Assembly: GCA_015258785.1 (NCBI GenBank)
Contig: JABZHP010000029.1
Location: 1 to 13,681 of the forward strand
DNA from: Atopobium sp.
GTDB lineage: Bacteria > Actinomycetota > Coriobacteriia > Coriobacteriales > Atopobiaceae
DNA: 13,681 bases
Reading direction: 5' to 3'
Positions 7,015-13,308 of the stretch are shown here, in pieces (the first letter of the stretch is position 1; each line of letters starts with the position of its first letter). The position numbers and the translations under genes are program-made. The notes below the pieces were generated by a model, which saw only the letters and a program-made list of their open reading frames with translations, was not told the DNA's origin and ran no database searches.

Positions 7015-8187
7015 TTAGTGCAAGTCTCTGTCTTCTTCATGTTCAGAAAGATCGCTTGTATCGCGGTCCAAAAGAACCGAGACGTTCATATCAGGGTAGG
7101 CTGCCTCTACTTCATGAATAATATCGTGGACAATTTGCTTACCGTCATAGCCAAACTCAATGACTGCATCAAAGGCCATAAATTGATTTTCAATGTCAGC
7201 AATAAAACCATGAACTTGAAGAACACCTTCATGAGCTAAAGCCATTTCAGTTACTTCAGTGCGCATCTTTACAATGCGATTATCGGTGGTGTTTCTCGCA
7301 TAAATACCAATAGCAGCAATGATTATTTTGCCTGATGTCTGCTTGTAAATCTCTGTACTCAGACGCCTAGTCATCGTATCAATCTCAATAGCTGAAGTGG
7401 TATCAAGAACCTCAGTGTGGAATGAGCCAACAAATTTATCTGGGCCATAGCTGTGGATAATAAGGTCGTAGACGCCTTCTGCGTCTGGATCCTCTTTCAC
7501 AATGTTGTAAATAAGTGTTGAAAGAGCAGCGTCAGGACGCATACCAATAATTTCTTTGATAGATCCCTGTAACAGCTCAATTGAAGCTTTAATGATAAAC
7601 ACAGAGATAATAACGCCCACATATGCTTCAAGACTGATTTTTGTAAAGATAAAGATAAGCGCAGCTAATAAAACAGAAGTGGAGAGTGTAGCGTCAAAAA
7701 GTGCATCTGAACCAGATGCAATAAGGGTGTCGGAGTTTACGCGATTACCTACAGAGCGGACGTAGTGACCCAAAATAATCTTTACGAGCACAGCTACTGC
7801 AATGATGACTAAAGACAGGGGACTATAGTCTGGAGTAACAGGATCTATGATGTCTTGGATAGATTTGATGAGTGAAGAAATACCTGCATACATAATGATT
7901 GCAGCAATTACTGTTGTAGTGATGTATTCGATGCGTCCGTGTCCAAAGGGGTGCTCGCGATCAGCTTTTTTGTTAGATAGTTTGGTTCCCACAATGGTGA
8001 TGATTGATGAAATTGCATCGGAGAGATTGTTCACCGCATCAAGAGTAACGGCAATTGAGTTAGATAAAATGCCCACAGCTGCTTTGAATGCCGCAAGGGC
8101 AACATTGGCTGCAATGCCAATGGCGCTCGTGCGTACAATGGCGGTTTCACGTTCAGAAGAGGTAATGGTTACCTGTGATTGGGTCAT
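7015..8187 (-). CDS. Cation diffusion facilitator metal exporter, Mn/Fe-type motifs
   Basis: A 390-aa inner-membrane exporter that would drive divalent metal out in exchange for protons. Helix 2 carries Asp50 and Asn53/Asn54/Asp57 (LDAVNNLSD). Helix 5 carries Asp161xxxAsp165 (SDALFD). The loop HPFGHGRIEYITT (79-91) is the conserved CDF GHGR motif. Zinc-type CDFs usually have His at the first helix-5 position, so these all-Asp/Asn sites point to manganese or iron. The protein is about 90 residues longer than a minimal CDF. The extra C-terminal part (from about 320) resembles a second cytosolic dimerisation-type domain, and the last residues are acidic and His-containing. The start lies 7 bases after the ohrR stop with no clear ribosome site, so translation is probably coupled. 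No own terminator is seen. Confidence 0.9.
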   Translation of the reverse strand: MTQSQVTITSSERETAIVRTSAIGIAANVALAAFKAAVGILSNSIAVTLDAVNNLSDAISSIITIVGTKLSNKKADREHPFGHGRIEYITTTVIAAIIMYAGISSLIKSIQDIIDPVTPDYSPLSLVIIAVAVLVKIILGHYVRSVGNRVNSDTLIASGSDALFDATLSTSVLLAALIFIFTKISLEAYVGVIISVFIIKASIELLQGSIKEIIGMRPDAALSTLIYNIVKEDPDAEGVYDLIIHSYGPDKFVGSFHTEVLDTTSAIEIDTMTRRLSTEIYKQTSGKIIIAAIGIYARNTTDNRIVKMRTEVTEMALAHEGVLQVHGFIADIENQFMAFDAVIEFGYDGKQIVHDIIHEVEAAYPDMNVSVLLDRDTSDLSEHEEDRDLH

Positions 8188-8194
8188 AGTAAAT

Positions 8195-8710
8195 CTAGCT
8201 TTCTGTAACGTTAGAAAGAACCTTTAAAAGCAATCGTTTAAGCTCAGCGCCTTCTTCGGGCGAGAGATTAACGCATGAGCCAATCTGATGTGGAACCACT
8301 TGAATTTCTCGCCTAAGGTCTTTGCCTTTTTGGGTAAGAGAAACAATCAGCTGACGTCCGTCTTTGTTTGTTTTTTGACGCAAAACAAGGCTCTTCTCCT
8401 CAAGTTTTTTAAGAAGTGGAGTCAAGGTGCCTGAATCAAGAAATAAGAGCTCACCTAAGGTTTTGACATCCAAGGATTCATGTTCCCAAAGCGCCATCAT
8501 GGCAATGTATTGCGTATACGTCAGATTAAAGGGCTTAAGTAGCGGAGTATACCTGCGCACCACCTCTTTAGAAGCGCTATAGAGTGGGAAGCAGAGCTGG
8601 TTTTTGAGGAGAAGCTCGGGGATATCGGGGGAGTTGTCGAGTGTAGAAGAGCCGCTAGCAAAAGTGCTAGCGGCTGCAACGGACTGTATTTCTTTTTGAG
8701 AAAAACTCAT
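8195..8710 (-). CDS. ohrR: OhrR-type organic-peroxide sensor, MarR family
   Basis: A 171-aa winged-helix repressor. NQLCFPLYSASKEVVRRY, TPLLKPFNLTYTQYIAMMAL and WEHESLDVKTLGELLFLDSG closely follow B. subtilis OhrR. The sensing cysteine is Cys40, and Tyr54 and Tyr65 match the tyrosines that hydrogen-bond to it. A second Cys146 lies 106 residues on, matching the two-cysteine OhrR type (Xanthomonas Cys22/Cys127), in which peroxide leads to an inter-subunit disulfide and loss of DNA binding. The N-terminus has about 25 extra residues rich in Ser and Ala, and no alternative start codon lies between them and the core. GAGAGG lies about 11 bases before the ATG. The gene follows gpx by 21 bp and precedes the CDF by 7 bp, so all three probably form one autoregulated operon. 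Confidence 0.88.
   Translation of the reverse strand: MSFSQKEIQSVAAASTFASGSSTLDNSPDIPELLLKNQLCFPLYSASKEVVRRYTPLLKPFNLTYTQYIAMMALWEHESLDVKTLGELLFLDSGTLTPLLKKLEEKSLVLRQKTNKDGRQLIVSLTQKGKDLRREIQVVPHQIGSCVNLSPEEGAELKRLLLKVLSNVTES
8650..8675 (-). repeat. Perfect 10-bp hairpin inside the 5' end of ohrR
   Basis: AGCCGCTAGC and GCTAGCGGCT are perfect inverted arms (8650-8659, 8666-8675) around a 6-nt loop. They encode part of the Ser/Ala-rich N-terminal extension of OhrR, around codons 12-21. No T-run follows in the mRNA, so it is not a terminator. Confidence 0.75.
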
Positions 8711-8731
8711 GAGTAAATCGGTCCTCTCGCC

Positions 8732-9286
8732 TTATGCAAGTAGGTTTTTAATTGCAGACTCAACTTCTGCCATATCGGTGGTTGGCTCAAAGCGTGCAAC
8801 AACGTTTCCCTGGCGGTCTACAAGGAATTTAGTGAAGTTCCACATGATATAGGCCTTGTCACCAAACTTCTTGTTATTTGCCTTTGCAAATTTATCTAGC
8901 GCAAGGGCCTTGATGCCCTTACCAAAGCCTTGGAAGGGGAAGGCTGTTGCAAGGCGCCCAAAGAGAGGATTTGCGGTCTCTCCGTTGACGTCGCCCTTCT
9001 TGAACTGTGGGAAATTGGTACCAAACTTCATAGTACAGAACTGGTGAATCTCCTCATCAGACTCTGGGGCTTGGTCTGCAAACTGATTGCAAGGGAAGTC
9101 TAAAATCTCAAAGCCTTGATCTTTGTATGCGGTATAAATGCGCTCAAGATCCTCATACTGTGGGGTAAAGCCGCAACCAGTTGCAGTGTTGACAATCAGA
9201 AGAACCTTTCCATCAAAAGAGGAGAGGGAAGTTAGGGAGCCGTCACGCTCTTCTACGGAGAGGTCATAGATGTTGGTGTTTGCCAT
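8732..9286 (-). CDS. gpx: Thioredoxin-type glutathione peroxidase homologue
   Basis: A 184-aa cytoplasmic peroxidase that reduces hydrogen and organic peroxides. The catalytic residues are present: peroxidatic Cys38 (NTATGCGFTPQ), Gln72 (FPCNQFADQ), and Trp149/Asn150 (YIMWNFTKF). Cys84 (HQFCTMKFG) lies 46 residues after Cys38, as in Drosophila GPx (45/91), so it is probably the resolving cysteine of a thioredoxin-recycled two-cysteine enzyme, not a glutathione-dependent one. Position 38 is encoded by a Cys codon, so no selenocysteine is involved. The frame is open further upstream to 9391, but the start is ATG 9286, preceded by GAAAGGAA at the right distance, where homology begins. It is the first gene of the gpx-ohrR-CDF operon. 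Confidence 0.93.
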   Translation of the reverse strand: MANTNIYDLSVEERDGSLTSLSSFDGKVLLIVNTATGCGFTPQYEDLERIYTAYKDQGFEILDFPCNQFADQAPESDEEIHQFCTMKFGTNFPQFKKGDVNGETANPLFGRLATAFPFQGFGKGIKALALDKFAKANNKKFGDKAYIMWNFTKFLVDRQGNVVARFEPTTDMAEVESAIKNLLA

Positions 9287-9377
9287 GATGTTCCTTTCAA
9301 CGAGCCGCGGATTGTCCGAAGCATTAGATGACTTATTTTCTTTGGGTAGTGTACCCCAGCAGCTGTAACCTAACACA

Positions 9378-9407
9378 AATAAATTGTACACAATTTAAAT
9401 TTCACAA
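9378..9407 (-). promoter_or_regulatory. gpx operon promoter
   Basis: On the minus strand TTGTGA (9407-9402) is followed after 18 bp by TTTATT (9383-9378); each matches the consensus at 4 of 6 positions. The operator-like palindrome 9380-9397 covers the spacer and the -10. The start would be near 9371, about 85 nt before gpx. Confidence 0.4.
9380..9397. promoter_or_regulatory. Candidate OhrR operator, gpx side
   Basis: TAAATTGT-AC-ACAATTTA is an 18-bp palindrome with perfect 8-bp arms. ACAATT/AATTGT half-sites are the hallmark of OhrR boxes in Bacillus. A third degenerate half-site AATTTC (9398-9403) follows. Its place over the gpx promoter fits autoregulation of the operon encoding OhrR. Confidence 0.55.
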
Positions 9408-9562
9408 TAACGACATAGAAAGAATGTTATTTTTTCATTTAATTGATAGCCCATATGAGCAAATATCAATAATTTAAGTAACGCCTCGGAGCGGCATCTT
9501 CACAAAATTTATATGTACACCATGGCTAACCATAGGAAACGTTTTCGCAGGTAAGAAATTAC

Positions 9563-9576
9563 TTGTGCACAATTGT
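9563..9576. promoter_or_regulatory. Second OhrR-like palindrome, PacL side
   Basis: TTGTGCACAATT (9563-9574) matches the gpx operator core TTGTACACAATT (9384-9395) at 11 of 12 positions. It contains the perfect palindromes TTGTGCACAA (9563-9572) and ACAATTGT (9569-9576). The latter also fits the ACAnnTGT core of CopY boxes, so a copper-type repressor cannot be excluded. Confidence 0.4.
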
Positions 9577-9622
9577 TTCATTAGGATAACTAATTAGTAA
9601 TGATTTTCACTTGTTTTTTTCG

Positions 9623-9628
9623 TATAAT
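9623..9628 (+). promoter_or_regulatory. -10 element of the PacL-ATPase operon
   Basis: TATAAT is a perfect -10. The expected -35 position (about 9600-9606, TGATTT) is poor, so the promoter probably needs an activator or is used weakly. The leader would be about 55 nt. Confidence 0.45.
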
Positions 9629-9688
9629 AATTTTATCTTCAATAGGTCACTAACCGATTAATTTGCAAAAAGCAGATGGGGGATTTTT

Positions 9689-9991
9689 ATGAAACTGAAC
9701 AATTGGTGTCTCGCAGCCGGTGGCGCTGCACTTGCTGGCGTTGTTGCTGGTCTTGCTTCTAACGGCACTCTTCACAAGGCAGCTGTCAAGGCAACTGCAT
9801 GTGGTCTTCGCGTAACTGACCGCGTTTCCGCAGAGACTCAGAACGTTGTTGACGAGGCTAACGACGTTGTCGCAGAGGCTCGCCGTGAGTCCAAGATTGA
9901 CGCTGCTGTTCGCGCTCGCCTTGCTGAGCTCGAGGAGGGTATCCGCGCTGAGGTTACCAAGCAGGTCGACGCAGAGGGCGCACAGGCATAA
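9689..9991 (+). CDS. PacL/DUF1490-like small membrane protein
   Basis: A 100-aa protein. Residues 6-23 form one Gly/Ala-rich membrane helix (WCLAAGGAALAGVVAGLA). A short amphipathic segment HKAAVKATACGLRVTDR (29-45) follows, then a long charged helix (46-95), probably a coiled coil. The AAVKATACGLR block and the AEARRE stretch resemble the mycobacterial PacL1 (Rv3269, DUF1490) family, whose members sit next to CtpC-type ATPases and support zinc efflux. The same role is inferred here from similarity and from the ATPase start 3 bp downstream. Unlike PacL1, the C-terminus has no His/Asp metal-binding tail. A related small family in Firmicutes (DUF6110) is an alternative label. GGGGG (9678-9682) is six bases before the ATG. 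Confidence 0.72.
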   Translation: MKLNNWCLAAGGAALAGVVAGLASNGTLHKAAVKATACGLRVTDRVSAETQNVVDEANDVVAEARRESKIDAAVRARLAELEEGIRAEVTKQVDAEGAQA

Positions 9992-9994
9992 TTC

Positions 9995-12163
9995 ATGCGC
10001 TTTACAATTACTAATGAAATCTCAGGTCGCATTCGTGCAAAATGCGACCTGGGTCATATTGATGAGGCTGAAGCCCGTGGTATTTCCTATGAGCTGATGC
10101 GTGTTGACGGAGTTCGTCACGCTGAAGTTCACATGGCAAACGGTTCTCTCTTGCTAAGGTTTGATCCTCTCAAGAGAGATCAGGTACTTGCAGCTGTTGG
10201 CGCTTTTGACGTCTTGAACTTGCCACGAGAAGAAGAGGCAGGTCTTGAGGACTTCTGCAGCTCAATTGAGATGGCTCTTGAGAACAATCGCTTCCAGATG
10301 GAGGTTGTGACCACATTCGCACGCCGCTGGATTATGCGTTCTTTGCCACTGCCTGCAGTTGCTAACTACGCTTACGTTATTCTCCGCGCCATTCCATTTG
10401 TCGTGGAAGGCGTTAAGCGCCTGTTTAAGAAAGAGCTGACCGTTGAGGTTTTGGACGCAACTGCTATCACCACTTCAATTCTAAGAAATGAGTGGGCAGA
10501 TGCATCTACGGTCATGTTCTTGCTTGAGCTGTCTGCAGCTATGGAGAACCACGTGGCAAGCCGAGCACGTCTTGCACTTCGTGATGGCCTAATCACTCGT
10601 TCTGAGAACGTCTGGGCTCGTATTGACGGCAAGGACGTTATGATTGCCCTTTCTGAGGTTGAGAAGGGTATGATTCTGCACCAGCGCGCTGGTGGCGTTC
10701 TTCCTGTTGATGGCAAAGTTGTTGAAGGCATTGGCCAGATGAACGAGGCTGCCATGACAGGTGAGTCTCGCCTTGTTACCAAAGAGCCTGGCTCAACCGT
10801 TTACGCAGGCACCGCTCTTGAAGACGGTGACCTTATGGTAAGCGTCACTGCTCCTCCAGGAATGTCTCGTATCGACAACATTGTTGATATGGTTGAGCAG
10901 TCTGCTGAGCTTAAGGCTGGCGCACAGTCTAAGGCAGAGCGCCTTTCTGATGCACTGGTTCCTTACAGCTTCCTTGCCTTCTTTGGTATTTGGGGCATCA
11001 CTAGAAACATCACTAAGGCTATGACCGTTCTTATGGTTGACTATTCCTGCGCCATTAAGCTTTCCACTCCTGTTGCAGTGGGTAGTGCTATGGATGAGGC
11101 AGCTAAGTTTGGCATGACGGTTAAGGGCGGCAAATACCTCGAGAAGATCGCTGCAGCAGATCTTATCGTCTTTGATAAGACAGGCACGCTAACAAAGGCA
11201 GTTCCACACGTTGAGTGTATTGTCAGCTTCTGCGATCGCACCGAGGACCAGCTCCTGCGCCTTGCAGCATGTATTGAGGAGCACTTCCCACACAGCATGG
11301 CTCGCGCAATTGTGAACGAGGCAAAGGTACGTGGCCTTAAGCACAAAGATGAGTTCCACGCAGAGGTCAAATATGTTGTTGCTCACGGTATTCGTACCAA
11401 GGTTAACGACAAAGAGGTCTGCATTGGTTCTGCTCACTTCATTTTTGATGACGAGAAGACCCCAATGCCTGAGGGAATTCAGGACGACCTTGCACAGATT
11501 GCTCCAACTTCGTCCATTATCTTTATGTCCGAGGATTCAAAACTTATTGCAGCAATCTGTATTACCGATCCTGTAAGGGAAGATGCAGCAGCAACTATTA
11601 CGCAGCTCCGTGCTCTTGGTGTTAAGCGTATGGTTATGCTGACCGGCGACTCAGAAAACGTTGCAGCAAGTGTTGCTAAGAAGCTTGGTCTTGATGACTA
11701 CGTCGCACAGATTCTCCCAGAGGATAAGTGCGAGTATGTTAAGAAGTTCCAGCAGGAGGGCTACACCGTTGCAATGGTAGGCGATGGTATCAACGATTCA
11801 CCTGCACTAGCCGTATCTGATGTTTCACTGGCGCTTTCTGATGCAACTGATATTGCTCGTGCTGTTGCGGATATTTCAATTAAGAATGATTCGCTTGAAT
11901 CTTTGGTAATCATGCGTCTTTTGGGCCAGCAGGTAATGAAGAGGATTCATGCTGACTATCGCACAATTGTTGCGCTGAACAGCTCTTTCATCGCTGCGGG
12001 TGTAGCAGGTCTTATTACTGTAAGTACTGCTGCATATATGCACAATCTTCTGACACTTATGGTAACGCTTGCAAACACAAGGTCACTGCTTACCACTGCA
12101 GCTCATAACCCTAATGTTCCTTCTGAGGTAAAGATGCTCTTGACTGAAGGACAGATTGCTTAG
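9995..12163 (+). CDS. CtpC-like P1B-type metal-transporting ATPase
   Basis: A 722-aa membrane pump that would export a transition metal with ATP. The N-terminal 75 residues look like a degenerate HMA-type domain without CxxC. The actuator TGES is at 255-258, the phosphorylated DKTGTLT starts at Asp394, TGDS is at 550-553, and GDGIND is at 596-601. The N-domain has EEHFPHS in place of the usual HP motif. The metal site in the membrane reads DYSCAIKL (349-356), not CPC, which is the CtpC-like class linked to zinc or manganese in mycobacteria. Copper is therefore unlikely. Fewer N-terminal helices are evident than in canonical P1B pumps. It starts 3 bp after the PacL-like stop with no strong ribosome site, implying coupling. 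The metal is not determinable from sequence. Confidence 0.9.
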   Translation: MRFTITNEISGRIRAKCDLGHIDEAEARGISYELMRVDGVRHAEVHMANGSLLLRFDPLKRDQVLAAVGAFDVLNLPREEEAGLEDFCSSIEMALENNRFQMEVVTTFARRWIMRSLPLPAVANYAYVILRAIPFVVEGVKRLFKKELTVEVLDATAITTSILRNEWADASTVMFLLELSAAMENHVASRARLALRDGLITRSENVWARIDGKDVMIALSEVEKGMILHQRAGGVLPVDGKVVEGIGQMNEAAMTGESRLVTKEPGSTVYAGTALEDGDLMVSVTAPPGMSRIDNIVDMVEQSAELKAGAQSKAERLSDALVPYSFLAFFGIWGITRNITKAMTVLMVDYSCAIKLSTPVAVGSAMDEAAKFGMTVKGGKYLEKIAAADLIVFDKTGTLTKAVPHVECIVSFCDRTEDQLLRLAACIEEHFPHSMARAIVNEAKVRGLKHKDEFHAEVKYVVAHGIRTKVNDKEVCIGSAHFIFDDEKTPMPEGIQDDLAQIAPTSSIIFMSEDSKLIAAICITDPVREDAAATITQLRALGVKRMVMLTGDSENVAASVAKKLGLDDYVAQILPEDKCEYVKKFQQEGYTVAMVGDGINDSPALAVSDVSLALSDATDIARAVADISIKNDSLESLVIMRLLGQQVMKRIHADYRTIVALNSSFIAAGVAGLITVSTAAYMHNLLTLMVTLANTRSLLTTAAHNPNVPSEVKMLLTEGQIA

Positions 12164-12205
12164 AACGCACTTGTGCGTCAACAAAGTGTTTTTAGATCGC
12201 GTTAG

Positions 12206-12245
12206 AGCTCTCGTTTCTTATTCGTAAGAGGCGAGAGCTTTTTTT
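12206..12245 (+). terminator. Terminator of the PacL-ATPase operon
   Basis: AGCTCTCGTTTCTTA (12206-12220) pairs with TAAGAGGCGAGAGCT (12225-12239) around a UUCG tetraloop, with two G-U pairs, followed by seven T residues. A 5-bp hairpin, ACGCA/TGCGT, sits just after the ATPase stop (12165-12178). Confidence 0.93.
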
Positions 12246-12278
12246 CTGTCAAAAAGTAAAAATATTTTGAGTTTTCTC

Positions 12279-12306
12279 TTGCATTTAGTTAGCTAAGGCT
12301 TACACT
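12279..12306 (+). promoter_or_regulatory. DUF3793-flavodoxin promoter with TTAG/CTAA dyad
   Basis: TTGCAT (12279-12284), a 16-bp spacer and TACACT (12301-12306) form a plausible promoter starting near 12313. The spacer contains TTAG-TTAG-CTAA (12285-12296), including the perfect palindrome TTAGCTAA. On the reverse strand this reads CTTAGCTAACT, close to CTTAGTCTAACT at 6786-6797. This fits repression by a DtxR/IdeR-type regulator, an inference. Confidence 0.45.
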
Positions 12307-12312
12307 TTAAAT

Positions 12313-12457
12313 AGTTAGAAGAGGTTAACTTGTTAAGGTTTTTATATAACAGGAGCTAGTTCTAACAAAATTGCTTTATCAGCCCGGAACCTTTCCCCTC
12401 TCCAAGGGTCCGGAATCCAGGCGCCGTCGGCTCCCTTTTAGTCGACGGCGCATTTTT
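12313..12457 (+). promoter_or_regulatory. Structured leader with C-rich loop and intrinsic terminator
   Basis: The predicted transcript begins with nested stems: GTTAGAA (12314-12320) with TTCTAAC (12360-12366), enclosing CTTGTTA/TAACAGG (12329-12353). Then come TTGCTTTATCAG (12371-12382) and a hairpin CCGGAACCTT/AAGGGTCCGG (12384-12413) with one mismatch and the loop TCCCCTCTCC. Last is a terminator hairpin. The layout and loop match the RNA at 6877-6995. It may be released as a small RNA, act as an attenuator for the DUF3793-flavodoxin operon, or both. No known riboswitch class was recognised. Confidence 0.5.
12421..12457 (+). terminator. Leader terminator upstream of DUF3793
   Basis: GCGCCGTCG (12421-12429) and CGACGGCGC (12443-12451) form a perfect 9-bp stem, followed by A and five T residues. 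It ends about 20 bp before the DUF3793 start, so part of the transcription must read through. Its loop GCTCCCTT (12430-12437) is complementary to the Shine-Dalgarno AAGGGAGC (12461-12468). Confidence 0.85.
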
Positions 12458-12477
12458 AAGAAGGGAGCAAGTACGGT

Positions 12478-13224
12478 ATGGATTGTCTTACTTCTTTTGA
12501 GAATTCATCGCTCCTAGACGTTCCTTCTCCCTATACCTATTCCGCTGATAAAAAGCCTGTTATCAATGAGAGGGCGAGAGTGTATACTCCCGAACTCTGT
12601 CACGATTTTGCAACAACATTTGTTCGCTGTGCTGCTGGTGTTATTGCTTACGTTAAGCCGGCTGCGCTCTTTTCATTTGCTTCTCATAAGTCTTGTAGCT
12701 CTTGTGCAAGCCTCATCTGCACTGATCCAACGTTGAGGTCATTTCTCTGCAACGCTACTCACGAGCTCTCACTGTTTGGGGTAACGCTTCTTGCTACCTC
12801 TGCTATTTCTGGCGGAAAGGTGACGTTTGTTGCCTATAGACCTGAGCTTGTTGAGGATATTCTCGCCAAATCAGAGCACTGTGAGTTCTTGGCTGCTTTT
12901 GGCCATTCCACTGAGTCAGTGCAGGCGTTGATGAAGAGTATGCGTTCAAGAATTTTTGCTTTTCATGCAAGAAAAGCTGCGTTTCCGCACGAGATTGGAC
13001 TGGTACTGGGCTATCCACTTGCTGATGTTCAGGGCTTTATGAATGGACAGTCTGAGCTTTTTACTGGTGCTTGGAAAGTCTATGACAACACGGAAGAAAC
13101 TCGCCTTCGTCTCGAGAGACTTAAAGATGCAGAAGACCAGTGTAAGCATCGTTTTTATCAAGGGGAATCTTTAGCTCAGATTCTCTCATCGTATGGCAAT
13201 ACCAAGAAATGTCAGGTTGCATAA
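12478..13224 (+). CDS. DUF3793 family protein
   Basis: A 248-aa protein of unknown function. Residues 169-191 carry FPHEIG and LGYPLADVQGF, which are the PHE and LGYP motifs that define DUF3793, followed by TGAWKVY. The N-terminal half is cysteine-rich: Cys51, CSSC (73-76), Cys81 and Cys95. It is near KPAALFSF, where family members usually have a conserved Cys/Lys-Pro segment. No signal peptide or clear membrane helix is seen, so it is probably cytoplasmic. DUF3793 genes commonly lie beside flavodoxin genes, as here (84 bp upstream), which suggests a redox or iron-related partner role; this is context, not evidence of function. GGGAG (12463-12467) is ten bases before the ATG, slightly far. 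Expression is probably controlled by the leader terminator. Confidence 0.88.
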   Translation: MDCLTSFENSSLLDVPSPYTYSADKKPVINERARVYTPELCHDFATTFVRCAAGVIAYVKPAALFSFASHKSCSSCASLICTDPTLRSFLCNATHELSLFGVTLLATSAISGGKVTFVAYRPELVEDILAKSEHCEFLAAFGHSTESVQALMKSMRSRIFAFHARKAAFPHEIGLVLGYPLADVQGFMNGQSELFTGAWKVYDNTEETRLRLERLKDAEDQCKHRFYQGESLAQILSSYGNTKKCQVA

Positions 13225-13273
13225 GGGGTGTGCTTGTATTTCTTGTTGAGGTATTGAAAGTAATGTGTAGTTT

Positions 13274-13290
13274 TCCAGGGGGAACCTGGA
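13274..13290 (+). repeat. Hairpin upstream of the flavodoxin ribosome site
   Basis: TCCAGG (13274-13279) and CCTGGA (13285-13290) form a perfect 6-bp stem with a GGGAA loop. It lies just before the flavodoxin Shine-Dalgarno AAGGAGG. No T-run follows, so it is not a terminator. It could protect or mark a processed 5' end that raises flavodoxin over DUF3793. Confidence 0.5.
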
Positions 13291-13308
13291 CACAGAAGGA
13301 GGAAATGT

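Larger units (their letters stand above)
9287..9688. other. Divergent control region between gpx and the PacL-like gene
   Basis: This AT-rich 402-bp stretch has no supportable gene. It holds the gpx promoter and operator, a second OhrR-like palindrome, and a consensus -10 (TATAAT, 9623-9628) facing the PacL-like gene. It also has a perfect 10-bp palindrome ACTAATTAGT (9589-9598). Bases 9408-9540 show nothing I can name. Confidence 0.7.

Noticed and set aside
9171..9179. Selenocysteine version of the glutathione peroxidase
   Set aside because: The active-site residue is encoded by a normal Cys codon and there is no in-frame TGA.
9287..9391. N-terminal extension of gpx to 9391
   Set aside because: It would run through the promoter/operator region and adds residues absent from the family. 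ATG 9286 has a good ribosome site.
9522..9554. 10-codon ORF MANHRKRFRR as a leader peptide
   Set aside because: There is no ribosome site, and no attenuator hairpin pair follows it before the PacL-like gene.
9569..9576. CopY-type copper box ACAATTGT
   Set aside because: The downstream ATPase lacks CPC and CxxC copper motifs and no CopY gene is in view. The site is better explained as part of the OhrR-like palindrome.
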